Origin: Limosilactobacillus viscerum
GTDB taxonomy: Bacteria; Bacillota; Bacilli; Lactobacillales; Lactobacillaceae
Direction of reading: 5' to 3'
Assembly: GCF_947387525.1 (NCBI RefSeq)
Contig: NZ_CANDNW010000006.1
Span: forward strand, 33,829 to 97,828
DNA: 64,000 nucleotides
Below are positions 35,305 through 44,219 of the stretch, one piece after another; position 1 is the first letter of the stretch; the number at the start of each line of letters is the position of its first letter. The notes under the pieces were generated by a model, which ran no database searches, was not told the DNA's origin, and saw nothing but the letters and a program-made list of their open reading frames with translations. The position numbers were made by a program, and so were the translations under genes.

Positions 35305-35718
35305 CTACTTTAATTTCAGATTCAGCTGTTCTTGCTTACCGTAAAACTTATCGGTATCGCGGCGGTTATTCTTTCCCTTCAAGTAGCCATCAATTAGTTG
35401 AAAAATTTCGTACCGGTCCTCATTCGATAAAGTTGTTTGGTTAAAGGACAGGTTCTTACTGGAGAAGAATAACTTGCCGAGGTCAAAGTCATCCCGGTCA
35501 GTCTTCCCGGTTAGGTAGTCGAGACTAACATCGAAAAATTCGGCTAGTTTCCGGGCCTCAACATAGGAAGGTGTCCGGATTCCCCGTTCCCAGTTACCGA
35601 TTTGTGAAGCGGTATTTGGCTTTTCATTTGGCCCGAGATTTTCGTTTAGGTGGTTTGCCAGTTCTTTAAGGGTGATTTTTTGGCCCTTACGTAGTGCACG
35701 GAGTCTTTCTGGAAACAT
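35305..35718 (-). CDS. XRE-family transcriptional regulator
   Basis: A 137-residue protein with an N-terminal Cro/C1-type helix-turn-helix (RLRALRKGQKITLKELANHLN, then NTASQIGNWERGIRTPSYVEARKLAEFFDVSLDYLTGKTD) followed by a short helical C-terminal part. It is the first gene of a two-gene operon with the methyltransferase and is divergent from an alpha/beta hydrolase gene. Autoregulation is likely but not shown. Confidence 0.9.
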   Translation of the reverse strand: MFPERLRALRKGQKITLKELANHLNENLGPNEKPNTASQIGNWERGIRTPSYVEARKLAEFFDVSLDYLTGKTDRDDFDLGKLFFSSKNLSFNQTTLSNEDRYEIFQLIDGYLKGKNNRRDTDKFYGKQEQLNLKLK

Positions 35719-35851
35719 TCTCTCACTCCTTTTTAGTGTCAGTTTCTATTTTAACATTGGAATCCATATTTGCTAGCAATGAATATTACAAAGTAACAGA
35801 AAGTGTGCTAAAATATTCGCGTTATAAAATTACGACACGGGGTTAATCATT

Positions 35852-36817
35852 TTGAAAAAGAAAACAAGTCTACGCCGTCACCATTTATGGCGGTGGTTGG
35901 TCGGAATCATTGTCATTATTGCCGTTGCATTATTTGCGGCTGGGAGCTATTTCTTCTCGGTGGCAATGGTACCGAGCCATAAGTCATTTATTAATAATTC
36001 GAACCGGATCAGTCGGAGTGACCCGCTGTATTCACAGAAAATGTGGTTTAAGAAAGCGCCAAAGCAGCAGTGGACCATGGAATCAGCAAGCGGTGGTTAC
36101 CGGCTGGTTGCCGACTACTTGCCAGCCGCAAAGAAGACTACCAAGAACGTTATTATCCTGCACGGCTTTATGGGCAAGAAGGAAAAGATGGGCGAGTATG
36201 CAGCCATGTTCCACCAGCTGGGCTACAATGTCTTGATGCCGGATGCTAGGGCGCACGGTCAGAGCCAGGGAAAGTACATTGGCTATGGTTGGCCAGAACG
36301 CTATGATGTGCGAAAGTGGAGCGAGAAGCTAATTGCCAAAAATGGGCAAAACAGCCAGATTGTCATCTTCGGGGTCAGCATGGGTGGCGCAACGACGATG
36401 ATGACTAGCGGAATTCAGCTCCCCCACCAGGTGAAGGCCTTTGTTGAAGATTGTGGCTACGATAGCCTAAATGCGGAGCTTAACTATGAAGCGGGAAACC
36501 TGTATAATATTCCCCGGGTAATACGTGCACCATTAATTGGGTCGTTAAGTGTGATTAACCGGGTGAAGAATGGCTTCTACACTCACGAGGCTAGTTCTAC
36601 AGAAATGTTAGCCCATAATCACCGACCAATGCTTTTTATCCATGGTAGTAAGGATACCTTTGTGCCAACCAAGATGGTTTACCAGAACTACGCGGCGACA
36701 AAGGGGCCAAAGAAGCTGTGGATTGTAAAGGGTGCTAAGCATGCTGCTTCTTACGAGAAAGAGCCACAAGAGTATCCACGGCAAGTTGCACGTTTCCTAA
36801 ACCAATACGTTAAATAA
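35852..36817 (+). CDS. membrane-anchored alpha/beta hydrolase
   Basis: A 321-residue protein. An uncleaved N-terminal membrane segment (WLVGIIVIIAVALFAAGSYFF) puts the hydrolase domain outside. Catalytic features are the oxyanion region ILHGFMGKKEKM, the nucleophile elbow FGVSMGGATTM, an aspartate in FIHGSKDTFVP and a histidine in KGAKHAASYE. It resembles the BAAT/YqkD-type extracellular hydrolases of lactobacilli, with unknown substrate. Start is TTG 35852. Followed after 12 bases by a DUF1304 protein. Confidence 0.88.
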   Translation: MKKKTSLRRHHLWRWLVGIIVIIAVALFAAGSYFFSVAMVPSHKSFINNSNRISRSDPLYSQKMWFKKAPKQQWTMESASGGYRLVADYLPAAKKTTKNVIILHGFMGKKEKMGEYAAMFHQLGYNVLMPDARAHGQSQGKYIGYGWPERYDVRKWSEKLIAKNGQNSQIVIFGVSMGGATTMMTSGIQLPHQVKAFVEDCGYDSLNAELNYEAGNLYNIPRVIRAPLIGSLSVINRVKNGFYTHEASSTEMLAHNHRPMLFIHGSKDTFVPTKMVYQNYAATKGPKKLWIVKGAKHAASYEKEPQEYPRQVARFLNQYVK

Positions 36818-36829
36818 GCGAGGATAAAA

Positions 36830-37183
36830 ATGTTAGTGATTTTTGTGGTAATGCTGGTGGCAATCGAGCACATTGGTATTATGCTGATTGAAATGTTTGG
36901 CAGCCCGGAGCAGCAGGCACGGGCATTTGACCTGCCAGTTGAATTTACACGTCAAAAAGAAGCACGGGTCTCGTTTGCTAACCAAGGAATTTACAATGGT
37001 GCGCTCGGCGTGATGATGATCGCCAGCTACTGGCTTGTTCGGGGTGTGCTTTTGATCACGGTTTGGCAAATGTTGCTGGTATTTATTATGGTTGTTGCCC
37101 TGTATGGTGGCTTTACCGCGACAAAAAAGATTTGGTCAATCCAGTTGTTACCGGCCTTAGTCGCTTTTTTGCTGACATTGTAA
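36830..37183 (+). CDS. DUF1304 family small membrane protein
   Basis: A 117-residue protein with four membrane segments. IEHIGIMLIEMFG in the first segment and NQGIYNGALG in the second are the conserved DUF1304 motifs. Function unknown. It follows the hydrolase gene and shares its transcript. Confidence 0.85.
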   Translation: MLVIFVVMLVAIEHIGIMLIEMFGSPEQQARAFDLPVEFTRQKEARVSFANQGIYNGALGVMMIASYWLVRGVLLITVWQMLLVFIMVVALYGGFTATKKIWSIQLLPALVAFLLTL

Positions 37184-37228
37184 GGGGCGGGGAAGAAGAA
37201 GTTCTTCCTGGCCTTTTCTTTTTCCTGA
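37182..37228 (+). terminator. terminator after the DUF1304 gene
   Basis: GGAAGAA-GAAG-TTCTTCC, extended imperfectly by AAGGGGC/GGCCTT, then TTCTTTTTCC. Confidence 0.55.
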
Positions 37229-37293
37229 ATGTTGCAGGATAAATACTAAAAATGTGACGTTTGCAACAGCTTTCGAAAAGTAGGTTATCAAAC

Positions 37294-37908
37294 ATGCTAA
37301 AACTTATTATTACTGGTGCGGTGCTCTACGCTTCAACTGCTCTTGACCTGTTAGTAATCCTGATGCTGCTCTTCTCAAAATACCGGTCGGCTAAACACCG
37401 GCGGCAGATTTTTGTTGGGCAGTTTATTGGCTCTTACACCTTGATTGGGATTAGCCTTTTCTTTGCCTTTATTCTCCACTACGTTCCGGCAAAGTGGCTC
37501 CTTGGTTTGCTGGGAATCGTGCCGATCTATTTTGCAATAAAGTACTTATTTGGTGAGAGTGATGAAACGACTGAAGCAAAGCAGACGCTGGCTGAACGCC
37601 GTGACAAGAACCTGGTATGGACAATTATTTTAATTACGGTTTCATCCTGTGGTGCTGATAATATTGGGCTCTTTGTCCCGTACTTTGTTTCGCTAACTGG
37701 CAGCCAGTTGGCCATCACGCTAGTTGTGTTTACCATTTGTATTTTTATCCTGGTGGCGCTCGGGGATGCCTTTTCGCAGGTCCCCGTTGTTAAAAGATTT
37801 CTGGGCCGTTTTGGCAACTGGATTATGGCCCTCATCTATGCCTACCTTGGAATTATGATCATCGTCGAGGGTGGGACAATCCCACACTTGTTAAATTTGT
37901 TGTTGTGA
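37294..37908 (+). CDS. CadD-family metal resistance/transport membrane protein, second copy
   Basis: A 204-residue membrane protein of the CadD family with about five segments. Unlike the copy at 2.15 kb it keeps the conserved SCGADNIGLFVPYF motif and so looks like a typical CadD. A charged loop (ESDETTEAKQTLAERRDKN) lies between segments 3 and 4. ATG 37294 follows AGTAGG; the open frame starts 11 codons earlier. No ArsR-type gene is adjacent, so regulation must come from elsewhere. Confidence 0.82.
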   Translation: MLKLIITGAVLYASTALDLLVILMLLFSKYRSAKHRRQIFVGQFIGSYTLIGISLFFAFILHYVPAKWLLGLLGIVPIYFAIKYLFGESDETTEAKQTLAERRDKNLVWTIILITVSSCGADNIGLFVPYFVSLTGSQLAITLVVFTICIFILVALGDAFSQVPVVKRFLGRFGNWIMALIYAYLGIMIIVEGGTIPHLLNLLL

Positions 37909-37913
37909 ATTAA

Positions 37914-37955
37914 AAAGTCTCCTAGCTGATACAAGTTAGCTAGGAGATTTATTTA
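37914..37955. terminator. bidirectional terminator
   Basis: TCTCCTAGCT pairs with AGCTAGGAGA around GATACAAGTT-type loop sequence, with A- and T-rich flanks, between convergent genes. Confidence 0.85.
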
Positions 37956-39935
37956 GTCTAGTGACTGGACGTAAACTAGTTCGTCAGTTGAGATCTGTTC
38001 GTTAAGGGCGTTAGCTAGTTCCTGTGAAAGGTTGCCAGCCGCAAGTTGTTCTTGAACGTAAGAGTGTTCAAGCTGGAATGCCTCAATAAACAGACTGGTG
38101 ACTAGGTCAGTATTAACCTGCAAGTCTTGGCTAAAGAACCGTTTCTTTTGCATGTAAATGTGGTTGACCATGGCAATTTCATTAACGTTTTCTGGCGTTG
38201 AAATTGAATGGAGGTACTTTTCGATATTACGGTAAATCAGCGTTTGAACCTTATTGATCGCTTCACGTTCATTTTTAGTGATGAGCTGGTGGCCCGTATC
38301 ACTACTTAATGCGCCATTGCTTTTAACTTGTTTCCGTAACCGCCGCCGACGGGCATGGCGCCACTTCACCCGGTGCCAAAGGATAACCCATGATTCAACA
38401 AAACTATGGCGGCTACCGCGGAAGACAGACCGGGTAACAAAGTCGGCGAAAAACTGGGCCTGCTTTTCCGTGATCACATCATCCGCGGTCAATTGATCAA
38501 GGGTGGCCAACTCAATTTGGTGGGCCTTATTGACCAGTTGTTCGAACAATGTACGGTTGAAACTATGGAATTGCTCCGATTGGCTACTAAGCTGGTCAGC
38601 AACCATTGATCGTTCACGGGGATGACTGTCATCATCGTGAAGGGCGTTGATCGCGTAATGGACTGTCTTGTTGAAGGCCTGCCTAAATTCCTCTGCGGTG
38701 TACTCACGGGACTTTGGCGGGAGGATAAGCGGGTAGGCGACGGCTCCCACTAGGATACTAATTAAGATTACAAAGGCCGCAATCAAAATCATTGAATTTC
38801 GGAATGCAAATTCGTGGTGGTTGATCATTACCGGTAAGGAAAAAGCCAGGGCAAGGGTGATGGTCCCGTGGATACCGCCGATAGCCATTAGGAGACTGTC
38901 GCGGTTAAGGTCCTTTTTGGCTGAATTGATGTTGACCAGCCGGAACCGTGTCCACAAGAAGCGGAGGACAGTCATAATCGCGTAAAGCAATAGAGCAATC
39001 CAGACTAGGTTAAGTAGGTTCCGGGGAGCGGTCCGTTGAAGAACTTGTGGAAGCATGACCCCTAAAAGGACAAACACAATCCCGTTAAGTGCATCGGAAA
39101 TAATCGTCCAAATTGTGGTGGTCGCCATTTGGACCTTAGTTGAAGTTAGCCGCAGACGGTCGTAAAGGATACTATGGACAATCCCTGCGGAGACCACGGC
39201 CAGGATCCCGGAAAAGTGCAATTCTTCGGCGAGCCAGTAAACAACAATTGGCGTCATTACGTTAATCGGGATCACGATGGAACCAATGTCAACGTGGTTT
39301 CGCATTAGTCGTTGCCGCAGGTTAATCAGAAGGTTCCCCATGATGGCCCCAAAGATAATTCCACCAAAGAAGACATAGGCAAAAATCCACAGGCCGTGGC
39401 CAAGTGAAAATTCACCGGACCGGTAGGCTGCTAGGGAAAGGTCGAGCAGGACAATTCCAGAAGCATCATTGAAAAGCGACTCGTATTCTAGAGCACCGTT
39501 TACGTTTTCGGGAACAGTCATGTTAGTGGTAATCGACTTGACGGCAACCGCATCAGTGGGCGTAATAATTGACGCCAGGATAAAGGCAAGGGCAAACGGG
39601 AAGACCGTTGGCAATGCAAGGTGCAAAATCCCACCCGCAATTAGGACGGTAACCAGCGCCAAGACGACTGAAATTGACAGGATCGACTTATAATTACTGC
39701 TTAGGTAACGGAAAGACTGGTTTTGACCGTCATTAAACATTAGTGGTGCGATAACCACCATCATAAAAAGTTCTGGGTGCATCGTAAAGTCAGTAGCCGC
39801 AGTCGGTAGGGAAGCCAGCAAAATTCCGGCGATAATTTGGTAAATTGATAATGGAATTTTGGGATAAATTAAATGAATAACGTTGGCAACTACCACTGCG
39901 GTAAACAGCAAGATGATTCCAAGGAGCAGGCCCAT
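37953..39935 (-). CDS. CPA1-family Na+/H+ antiporter
   Basis: A 660-residue protein: an N-terminal membrane domain of about twelve segments (residues 1-410) and a long soluble C-terminal regulatory region. The transport core has LASIITPTDAVAVKSI and LEYESLFNDASGIVLLDL, where the ND pair carries the ion-binding aspartate of CPA1 exchangers, and GGIHGTITLALAFSLP later. It exchanges cytoplasmic Na+ (or K+) for protons. The stop codon lies within the shared terminator. Confidence 0.92.
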   Translation of the reverse strand: MGLLLGIILLFTAVVVANVIHLIYPKIPLSIYQIIAGILLASLPTAATDFTMHPELFMMVVIAPLMFNDGQNQSFRYLSSNYKSILSISVVLALVTVLIAGGILHLALPTVFPFALAFILASIITPTDAVAVKSITTNMTVPENVNGALEYESLFNDASGIVLLDLSLAAYRSGEFSLGHGLWIFAYVFFGGIIFGAIMGNLLINLRQRLMRNHVDIGSIVIPINVMTPIVVYWLAEELHFSGILAVVSAGIVHSILYDRLRLTSTKVQMATTTIWTIISDALNGIVFVLLGVMLPQVLQRTAPRNLLNLVWIALLLYAIMTVLRFLWTRFRLVNINSAKKDLNRDSLLMAIGGIHGTITLALAFSLPVMINHHEFAFRNSMILIAAFVILISILVGAVAYPLILPPKSREYTAEEFRQAFNKTVHYAINALHDDDSHPRERSMVADQLSSQSEQFHSFNRTLFEQLVNKAHQIELATLDQLTADDVITEKQAQFFADFVTRSVFRGSRHSFVESWVILWHRVKWRHARRRRLRKQVKSNGALSSDTGHQLITKNEREAINKVQTLIYRNIEKYLHSISTPENVNEIAMVNHIYMQKKRFFSQDLQVNTDLVTSLFIEAFQLEHSYVQEQLAAGNLSQELANALNEQISTDELVYVQSLD

Positions 39936-39967
39936 AAGTTAATACCACCTTTTAGTTGAGATATGGA

Positions 39968-40013
39968 TTAAAAAGGGGCCGTACAAAGCAATGCCTTGTC
40001 ACGGTCCCATCAA
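39968..40013 (-). terminator. terminator after the DUF4870-type gene
   Basis: GGGaCCGTgACAAgG pairs with CtTTGTaCGGcCCC on the minus strand, followed by TTTTTAA. It resembles the TGACAAAAC-type terminators. Confidence 0.75.
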
Positions 40014-40021
40014 ATCAATAA

Positions 40022-40366
40022 TTATTCACGGCCAATCAGCATCTTGATGCCCATGGCAACATTGTAAACGAAAAGTAGAAGGGCAATAAGCAGTGCAAAA
40101 GTTAACAGGATGCCAAAGAGGGCCCCGGAATGAACCGTGAAGTCCTGCAAGGCATTAATGCTGTATACGAGAATCGCAAAAATTACGTATAACAACGGGA
40201 AAATTTGGGTCCAAAAAGCCTTTCGCGCGTTACTGGTAATTGATGTTGGGTTATCGCTTGCACGGGCAATTACCCAGACGATCAGTGGAAAAATAACCGG
40301 TAAGAAGAAAATGCTAAGGTAGGATAACGTGTTCACGATCCGGGTTGAAATACGATTATTATTCAT
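40022..40366 (-). CDS. DUF4870-like small membrane protein
   Basis: A 114-residue protein with three hydrophobic segments and a spacing and motif (NARKAFWTQIFPLLY) like DUF4870/TM2-neighbour proteins. Role unknown. Good AAGGAAG before the ATG. Lies between the antiporter and the vitamin transporter operon on the same strand. Confidence 0.7.
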   Translation of the reverse strand: MNNNRISTRIVNTLSYLSIFFLPVIFPLIVWVIARASDNPTSITSNARKAFWTQIFPLLYVIFAILVYSINALQDFTVHSGALFGILLTFALLIALLLFVYNVAMGIKMLIGRE

Positions 40367-40404
40367 TCTTTAGTCCTTCCTTTTTCTATATTATGCCCGA
40401 TAAA

Positions 40405-41058
40405 TCAAGGAAGCGCAATTAATATTAGTTGAATAACGATTAGTATTACCACAAAGCAGGCCCAATCTACTTTGCGGAGGGGGATTACCTGGGCAGCAGT
40501 CCGCGGTGCCCCCTCGACAAAGCCGTGAGTTTCCATTGCTTGAGCCAATTGGTCGGCCCAGGAAATCGCCGCTAAAATTGCTTTAAAGTAGAGCGTCGGT
40601 GACCACCAGTGGAGGGTGACGCCGCGCATTTCACCAGCTACCCGGATGGATTTAACCGCCTGAATAATTCGGGGGATGAGGTTTAACGCGGCCAAAAAGC
40701 CATAGGCAAACTTGCTAGGAAGGTGACAATTTTGTTCCAGGGAGTGGATTAGGTCCAGCTTAGGCGTGGTCAGCGTAACCGCGGCGCCCACAGATACGTA
40801 GCAATACAGCCGACTTACTAGTACCCATGCAAACCGTACGTTGTGTTCTGGTGAGAAAAAGGCAATTGTTGAAAACAGTGCAGCAGCTGGAATTAAGGTA
40901 ATCAACAATGGCTTAATAATCTTAGTTACCGGCACCCGTGAAAGAATTAAGTACGCAAGTGCGGCTACGATAATTAAAATATTACCAGTAAGGTGGGTCG
41001 TAAAAGTTATTTCCAGGGAAATAATTAGGGCAAGAAATAGTTTTAAACTAGGATTCAT
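40405..41058 (-). CDS. ykoC: ECF transporter T component (YkoC-like)
   Basis: A 217-residue membrane protein of the EcfT/CbiQ family with about five segments. The coupling region has the two Ala-Arg-Gly-type signatures, here SIRVAGEMRGVTL and AQAMETHGFVEGAPRT, which contact the ATPases. It is the third gene of ykoE-ykoD-ykoC, overlapping the ATPase gene by 11 bases. It transmits ATP-driven movement to the substrate-binding protein. Confidence 0.88.
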   Translation of the reverse strand: MNPSLKLFLALIISLEITFTTHLTGNILIIVAALAYLILSRVPVTKIIKPLLITLIPAAALFSTIAFFSPEHNVRFAWVLVSRLYCYVSVGAAVTLTTPKLDLIHSLEQNCHLPSKFAYGFLAALNLIPRIIQAVKSIRVAGEMRGVTLHWWSPTLYFKAILAAISWADQLAQAMETHGFVEGAPRTAAQVIPLRKVDWACFVVILIVIQLILIALP

Positions 41059-42448
41059 GGTGACCTCCCGTTTGGTAGATAAGCTGGTGGCCAGTTAAGC
41101 AAAGGTGGAAGTCGACTAGTTGGTCAATCCCGGCCAATTGGTGGCTGATTACCAGTAAAGTTTGCGGCCGTACTTTTTGTGCCTGGTGGATAAGTGTAAA
41201 GATATTTTGCAGTGATTTTTGGTCAAGGCCGGCAAAGGGTTCATCCATCAAGAGAACTGATTGCCCCATCATCAGCATTAATAGCAATTGGAGCTTTTTC
41301 CGTTGGCCCCCGCTAAGGGAATAAACAACCCGTTTTTCAAGGCCGGTAAGGTTTAGCAACTGCAAGGCCGCTGCTAGGTGGTCTTTAAAGTAGGGATGCG
41401 TACCGTTTTTCTTGCTTAAGGCGAGCTCTTCTTCTACTGTCACGTTAAGGAATTGGTCATTAGCGTGCTGGAAAACGAGACCGAGTTCTTGCCGGTAACG
41501 ACGACGGGAAAAGTCTTGGATACTAGTACCAAGGTAAGAAATATTACCGTGATAAGGTAACAAGCGGGCGAGGGCCGCAAAAAAGGTTGACTTGCCACTC
41601 CCGTTAGGCCCGGTAATTAACGTTACTTTTCCCTCAATAATTTTTAGCCGGGGGATTGAAAGTAGCTGTTCGTCGCCACGGCCAATGGTAACTTCGTCAA
41701 GAGCCAGTGCTGCAATGTCATCAGCTAATGGCAGTTGCGTTTGTAGTGGCTGTCTGGCGATGCAGTCGGCTTCATCAAGAAACTGCTGACTGTTTGTCGG
41801 TGAAAGCTGCTGAACCTGACCCCCGGTAACTTGATAAACCAGTGGGTGGAGCTGTTGGTAGCCATGGCAGTCATGGTCAGCGATCAGGACCGTTATCCCC
41901 TGTTCGTTAACTAGTTTGTCGAGCTGCTGAATCAGAAAATGACGGTTTGCTTCGTCAATGCTGGCGAACGGCTCGTCAAGGAGCAAGATTTTTGCCTGAC
42001 GGGCAATTACCACGGCCAGTGCCACCCGCTGCTGCTGACCACCGGACAAGGCTGTTAATTGGCGGTCGGCTAGTTCAGTAATGTGGGCGAAAGATAGCGC
42101 GCTTGCCACCCGTCCCGCAATTTCATCCCGGGGGACCCGTTCGTTTTCTAGTACAAACTCGAGCTCGTGTCGCGGTGTATCAAGTGCAAACTGCATCAAC
42201 GGGTCTTGAAAGAGCATGCCCACGGTTGGCTGCTGACCGTTAAAATCGATCTTGCCGGTGGTGACCGTCCCGCCATACTTTGGGAGCAGCCCGGCAATTA
42301 AACGCAAGAAAGTTGATTTGCCGCAACCGGAAGGGCCCGTTAATAAGGCTACTCGCCCGGCCGGGAAAACAGTATTAACGTTTTTCAAGACTGGTTCCTG
42401 CTCTGCAAAAGAAAATGTAAGATTGTGAACGTTGATTAGCTCTTTCAT
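41048..42448 (-). CDS. ykoD: ECF transporter double ATPase (YkoD-like)
   Basis: A 466-residue fusion of two ABC ATPase domains. The first has GPSGCGKSTFLRL, LSGGQQQRVALA and LLLDEPFAS; the second has GPNGSGKSTFFAAL, LSGGQRKKLQLL and VLLMDEPFAGLD. Both are intact, unlike the degenerate ATPase at 7.6 kb. The duplicated form is typical of YkoD, which powers uptake of hydroxymethylpyrimidine or thiamine. It starts two bases after the ykoE stop. Confidence 0.92.
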   Translation of the reverse strand: MKELINVHNLTFSFAEQEPVLKNVNTVFPAGRVALLTGPSGCGKSTFLRLIAGLLPKYGGTVTTGKIDFNGQQPTVGMLFQDPLMQFALDTPRHELEFVLENERVPRDEIAGRVASALSFAHITELADRQLTALSGGQQQRVALAVVIARQAKILLLDEPFASIDEANRHFLIQQLDKLVNEQGITVLIADHDCHGYQQLHPLVYQVTGGQVQQLSPTNSQQFLDEADCIARQPLQTQLPLADDIAALALDEVTIGRGDEQLLSIPRLKIIEGKVTLITGPNGSGKSTFFAALARLLPYHGNISYLGTSIQDFSRRRYRQELGLVFQHANDQFLNVTVEEELALSKKNGTHPYFKDHLAAALQLLNLTGLEKRVVYSLSGGQRKKLQLLLMLMMGQSVLLMDEPFAGLDQKSLQNIFTLIHQAQKVRPQTLLVISHQLAGIDQLVDFHLCLTGHQLIYQTGGHHES

Positions 42449-42450
42449 GA

Positions 42451-43011
42451 CTACCTCTTAATGACGTGGGCGCGTTTAAGTAAATTAGCGATTAGCTTAA
42501 CGAGCACCCCTGAGAAAATAAACATTGATAAGAAGCGAACCACCAACATAACTACCAGCATGTGTGGCGCAAAATGGTTATACCCATTCCGGAACCAATC
42601 CCAGCCAAAGGTAACAAAGGTAGCGGTTAAACTGGTGAGAATGACTGTCAGCCAGTTGTAAAACTTGTAGAGGGTAAGGGTAAAGCCAAGCTCGGTTCCC
42701 AGCCCCTGCACAACACCTGAAATAAGGTTGGCAGCACCCCACTGGTTGCCGAGGAACATTTCAACGGCCGCACCAAGAAATTCGCCAAGGAAAGAAGAGC
42801 CTGGGATCCGGAGTAAAAAGCCCGCGAGTGGTCCGGCCATGCACCAGATACCGATTGTAATATCATTGGCCATTGGACCGTAGCCCACGGGTGTTAGGGC
42901 GACGGTTAGGGCGTTATAAATAAAGCCGGTAGCGTAGTAAATCACCCCAAAAATAATTGCAATCAGGGCTAGTAAAATAATATCGCGTAAGTGAAAAGTA
43001 TGTTTGTGCAT
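42451..43011 (-). CDS. ykoE: ECF transporter substrate-binding membrane protein (YkoE)
   Basis: A 186-residue membrane protein with about six segments, of the YkoE family. It begins with the positively charged stretch before segment 1 (HLRDIILLALIAIIFGVIYY) and has the conserved IWCMAGPLAGFLLRIPGSSFLGE. It determines specificity for thiamine precursor hydroxymethylpyrimidine or thiamine. The TPP riboswitch just upstream supports this. Confidence 0.92.
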   Translation of the reverse strand: MHKHTFHLRDIILLALIAIIFGVIYYATGFIYNALTVALTPVGYGPMANDITIGIWCMAGPLAGFLLRIPGSSFLGEFLGAAVEMFLGNQWGAANLISGVVQGLGTELGFTLTLYKFYNWLTVILTSLTATFVTFGWDWFRNGYNHFAPHMLVVMLVVRFLSMFIFSGVLVKLIANLLKRAHVIKR

Positions 43012-43063
43012 CGTAAGACACTCCTTATTTTGAAAATAAGATTAAGGCGGTCTTAGGTAAAAT

Positions 43064-43098
43064 AAAAACCTCGCAATGCCAAAAAAAGCATACGAGGT
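43064..43098 (-). terminator. riboswitch-controlled terminator
   Basis: ACCTCG-ATGC pairs with GCAT-GCGAGGT around a T-rich loop, followed by TTTTTATTTT on the minus strand, between the TPP aptamer and ykoE. It is the likely expression platform. Confidence 0.8.
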
Positions 43099-43126
43099 CC
43101 CATTTAAACTCATTCATGAATTGATC

Positions 43127-43210
43127 TTACCGAATCTTCCTCCGCTGGTATTAACCAGGTCAGGTTCAATGGGTATCATCTCAGCCATGCGGCACCCCAG
43201 ACATCGTATT
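43127..43210 (-). promoter_or_regulatory. TPP riboswitch (THI element)
   Basis: The minus strand contains the conserved blocks GGGGTGCC, GGCTGAGATGATACCC, TTGAACCTGACCTGG and TTAATACCAGCGGAGGAA in the right order, with a short P1 helix. It binds thiamine diphosphate and would shut down ykoEDC when thiamine is plentiful. Confidence 0.96.
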
Positions 43211-43330
43211 AATCTCACTGCAGATTATACAGGGGATTAATAATAAATTCAAATAAGCAAAAGTATTCAGATTATCTGCGAAGCGTTGTAGAATAATCAC
43301 TGTTTGGATTTTACGAATGGGAGAAAAATA

Positions 43331-44116
43331 ATGTCTGGAATTACCTTCTTTATCTTATTAGTTGTTATTGGGATCGTTGCGGGGATTATTAGCGCGGCGG
43401 CCGGGTTAGCTTCGCTTGTTTCCTACCCGGCATTACTGGCAATGGGCCTGCCACCAGTGCTTGCCAATGTTACCAGCGCCTGGTCTACGGTTGGTAGTGC
43501 ATATAGTTCAATTGCGGCGTCAACCAAGGAATTGCGCAATGACCGTAAGCAGATGTGGATGATTATCCCACTGGTCTTTGTCGGGGCAATTATTGGCGCA
43601 TTTCTGCTTTTTGCATTACCCGGGAAATTATTTCAAGAATTAGTCCCGTTCTGTATTGGGATCGCAGGGGTGATCCTGCTATTCCCACACCGGCCACGGC
43701 AGGCCCAGGAGGCAATGGCGGCTAATACCCAGTCGTTAGGAAAAAGCCGGCTATACAATGCCTTAACGGTTATTGGTGTTTTCCTGGTTGGAATCTATGC
43801 CGGTTACTTTAATGCTGGTGCCGGCGTCTTAATGCTGACCTTACTCTCCGTGGTTAACCGTCAGAAGACCTTTGCGGTTAATAATGCGTTAAAAAACGTG
43901 GCCATGACAGTGACTAACACGATTGCGGTAATTATTTTTGCCTTTGAAACGACGATTAAGTGGAATTTTGTTATTCCGCTATTCATTGGTAATATCGTCG
44001 GCGGTATTTTAGGCCCCATTATTGTTCGTCATTTGCCAGGTCGGTTAATGCAAATCTTGGTGGGGGTCGGTGCACTGATCCTTGCAGTTTCACTGGTGGT
44101 TCGGAATTTTATGTGA
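43331..44116 (+). CDS. TauE/SafE (TSUP) family permease
   Basis: A 261-residue membrane protein with about eight segments. It has the two-fold repeated TSUP pattern: GIVAGIISAAAGLASLVSYPALLAMGLPPVLANVTSA in the first half and GIYAGYFNAGAGVLMLTLL in the second. Family members export sulfite or other organosulfur anions; substrate unknown here. ATG 43331 follows GGGAGAAA. Divergent from the TPP riboswitch. Confidence 0.88.
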   Translation: MSGITFFILLVVIGIVAGIISAAAGLASLVSYPALLAMGLPPVLANVTSAWSTVGSAYSSIAASTKELRNDRKQMWMIIPLVFVGAIIGAFLLFALPGKLFQELVPFCIGIAGVILLFPHRPRQAQEAMAANTQSLGKSRLYNALTVIGVFLVGIYAGYFNAGAGVLMLTLLSVVNRQKTFAVNNALKNVAMTVTNTIAVIIFAFETTIKWNFVIPLFIGNIVGGILGPIIVRHLPGRLMQILVGVGALILAVSLVVRNFM

Positions 44117-44133
44117 TCTAATTACGTAATGAC

Positions 44134-44198
44134 AGAAAATGAGCACGCCTTAGCGCAGTCAAGTTGGCTACCACTAAGGCGTGCTCATTTTTTATTGA
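44134..44198. terminator. bidirectional terminator
   Basis: AAAATGAGCACGCCTTAG pairs with CTAAGGCGTGCTCATTTTTT around a 20-base loop, between convergent genes. Confidence 0.9.
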
Positions 44199-44219
44199 AA
44201 AACTCGAATAGGGTCGAGA

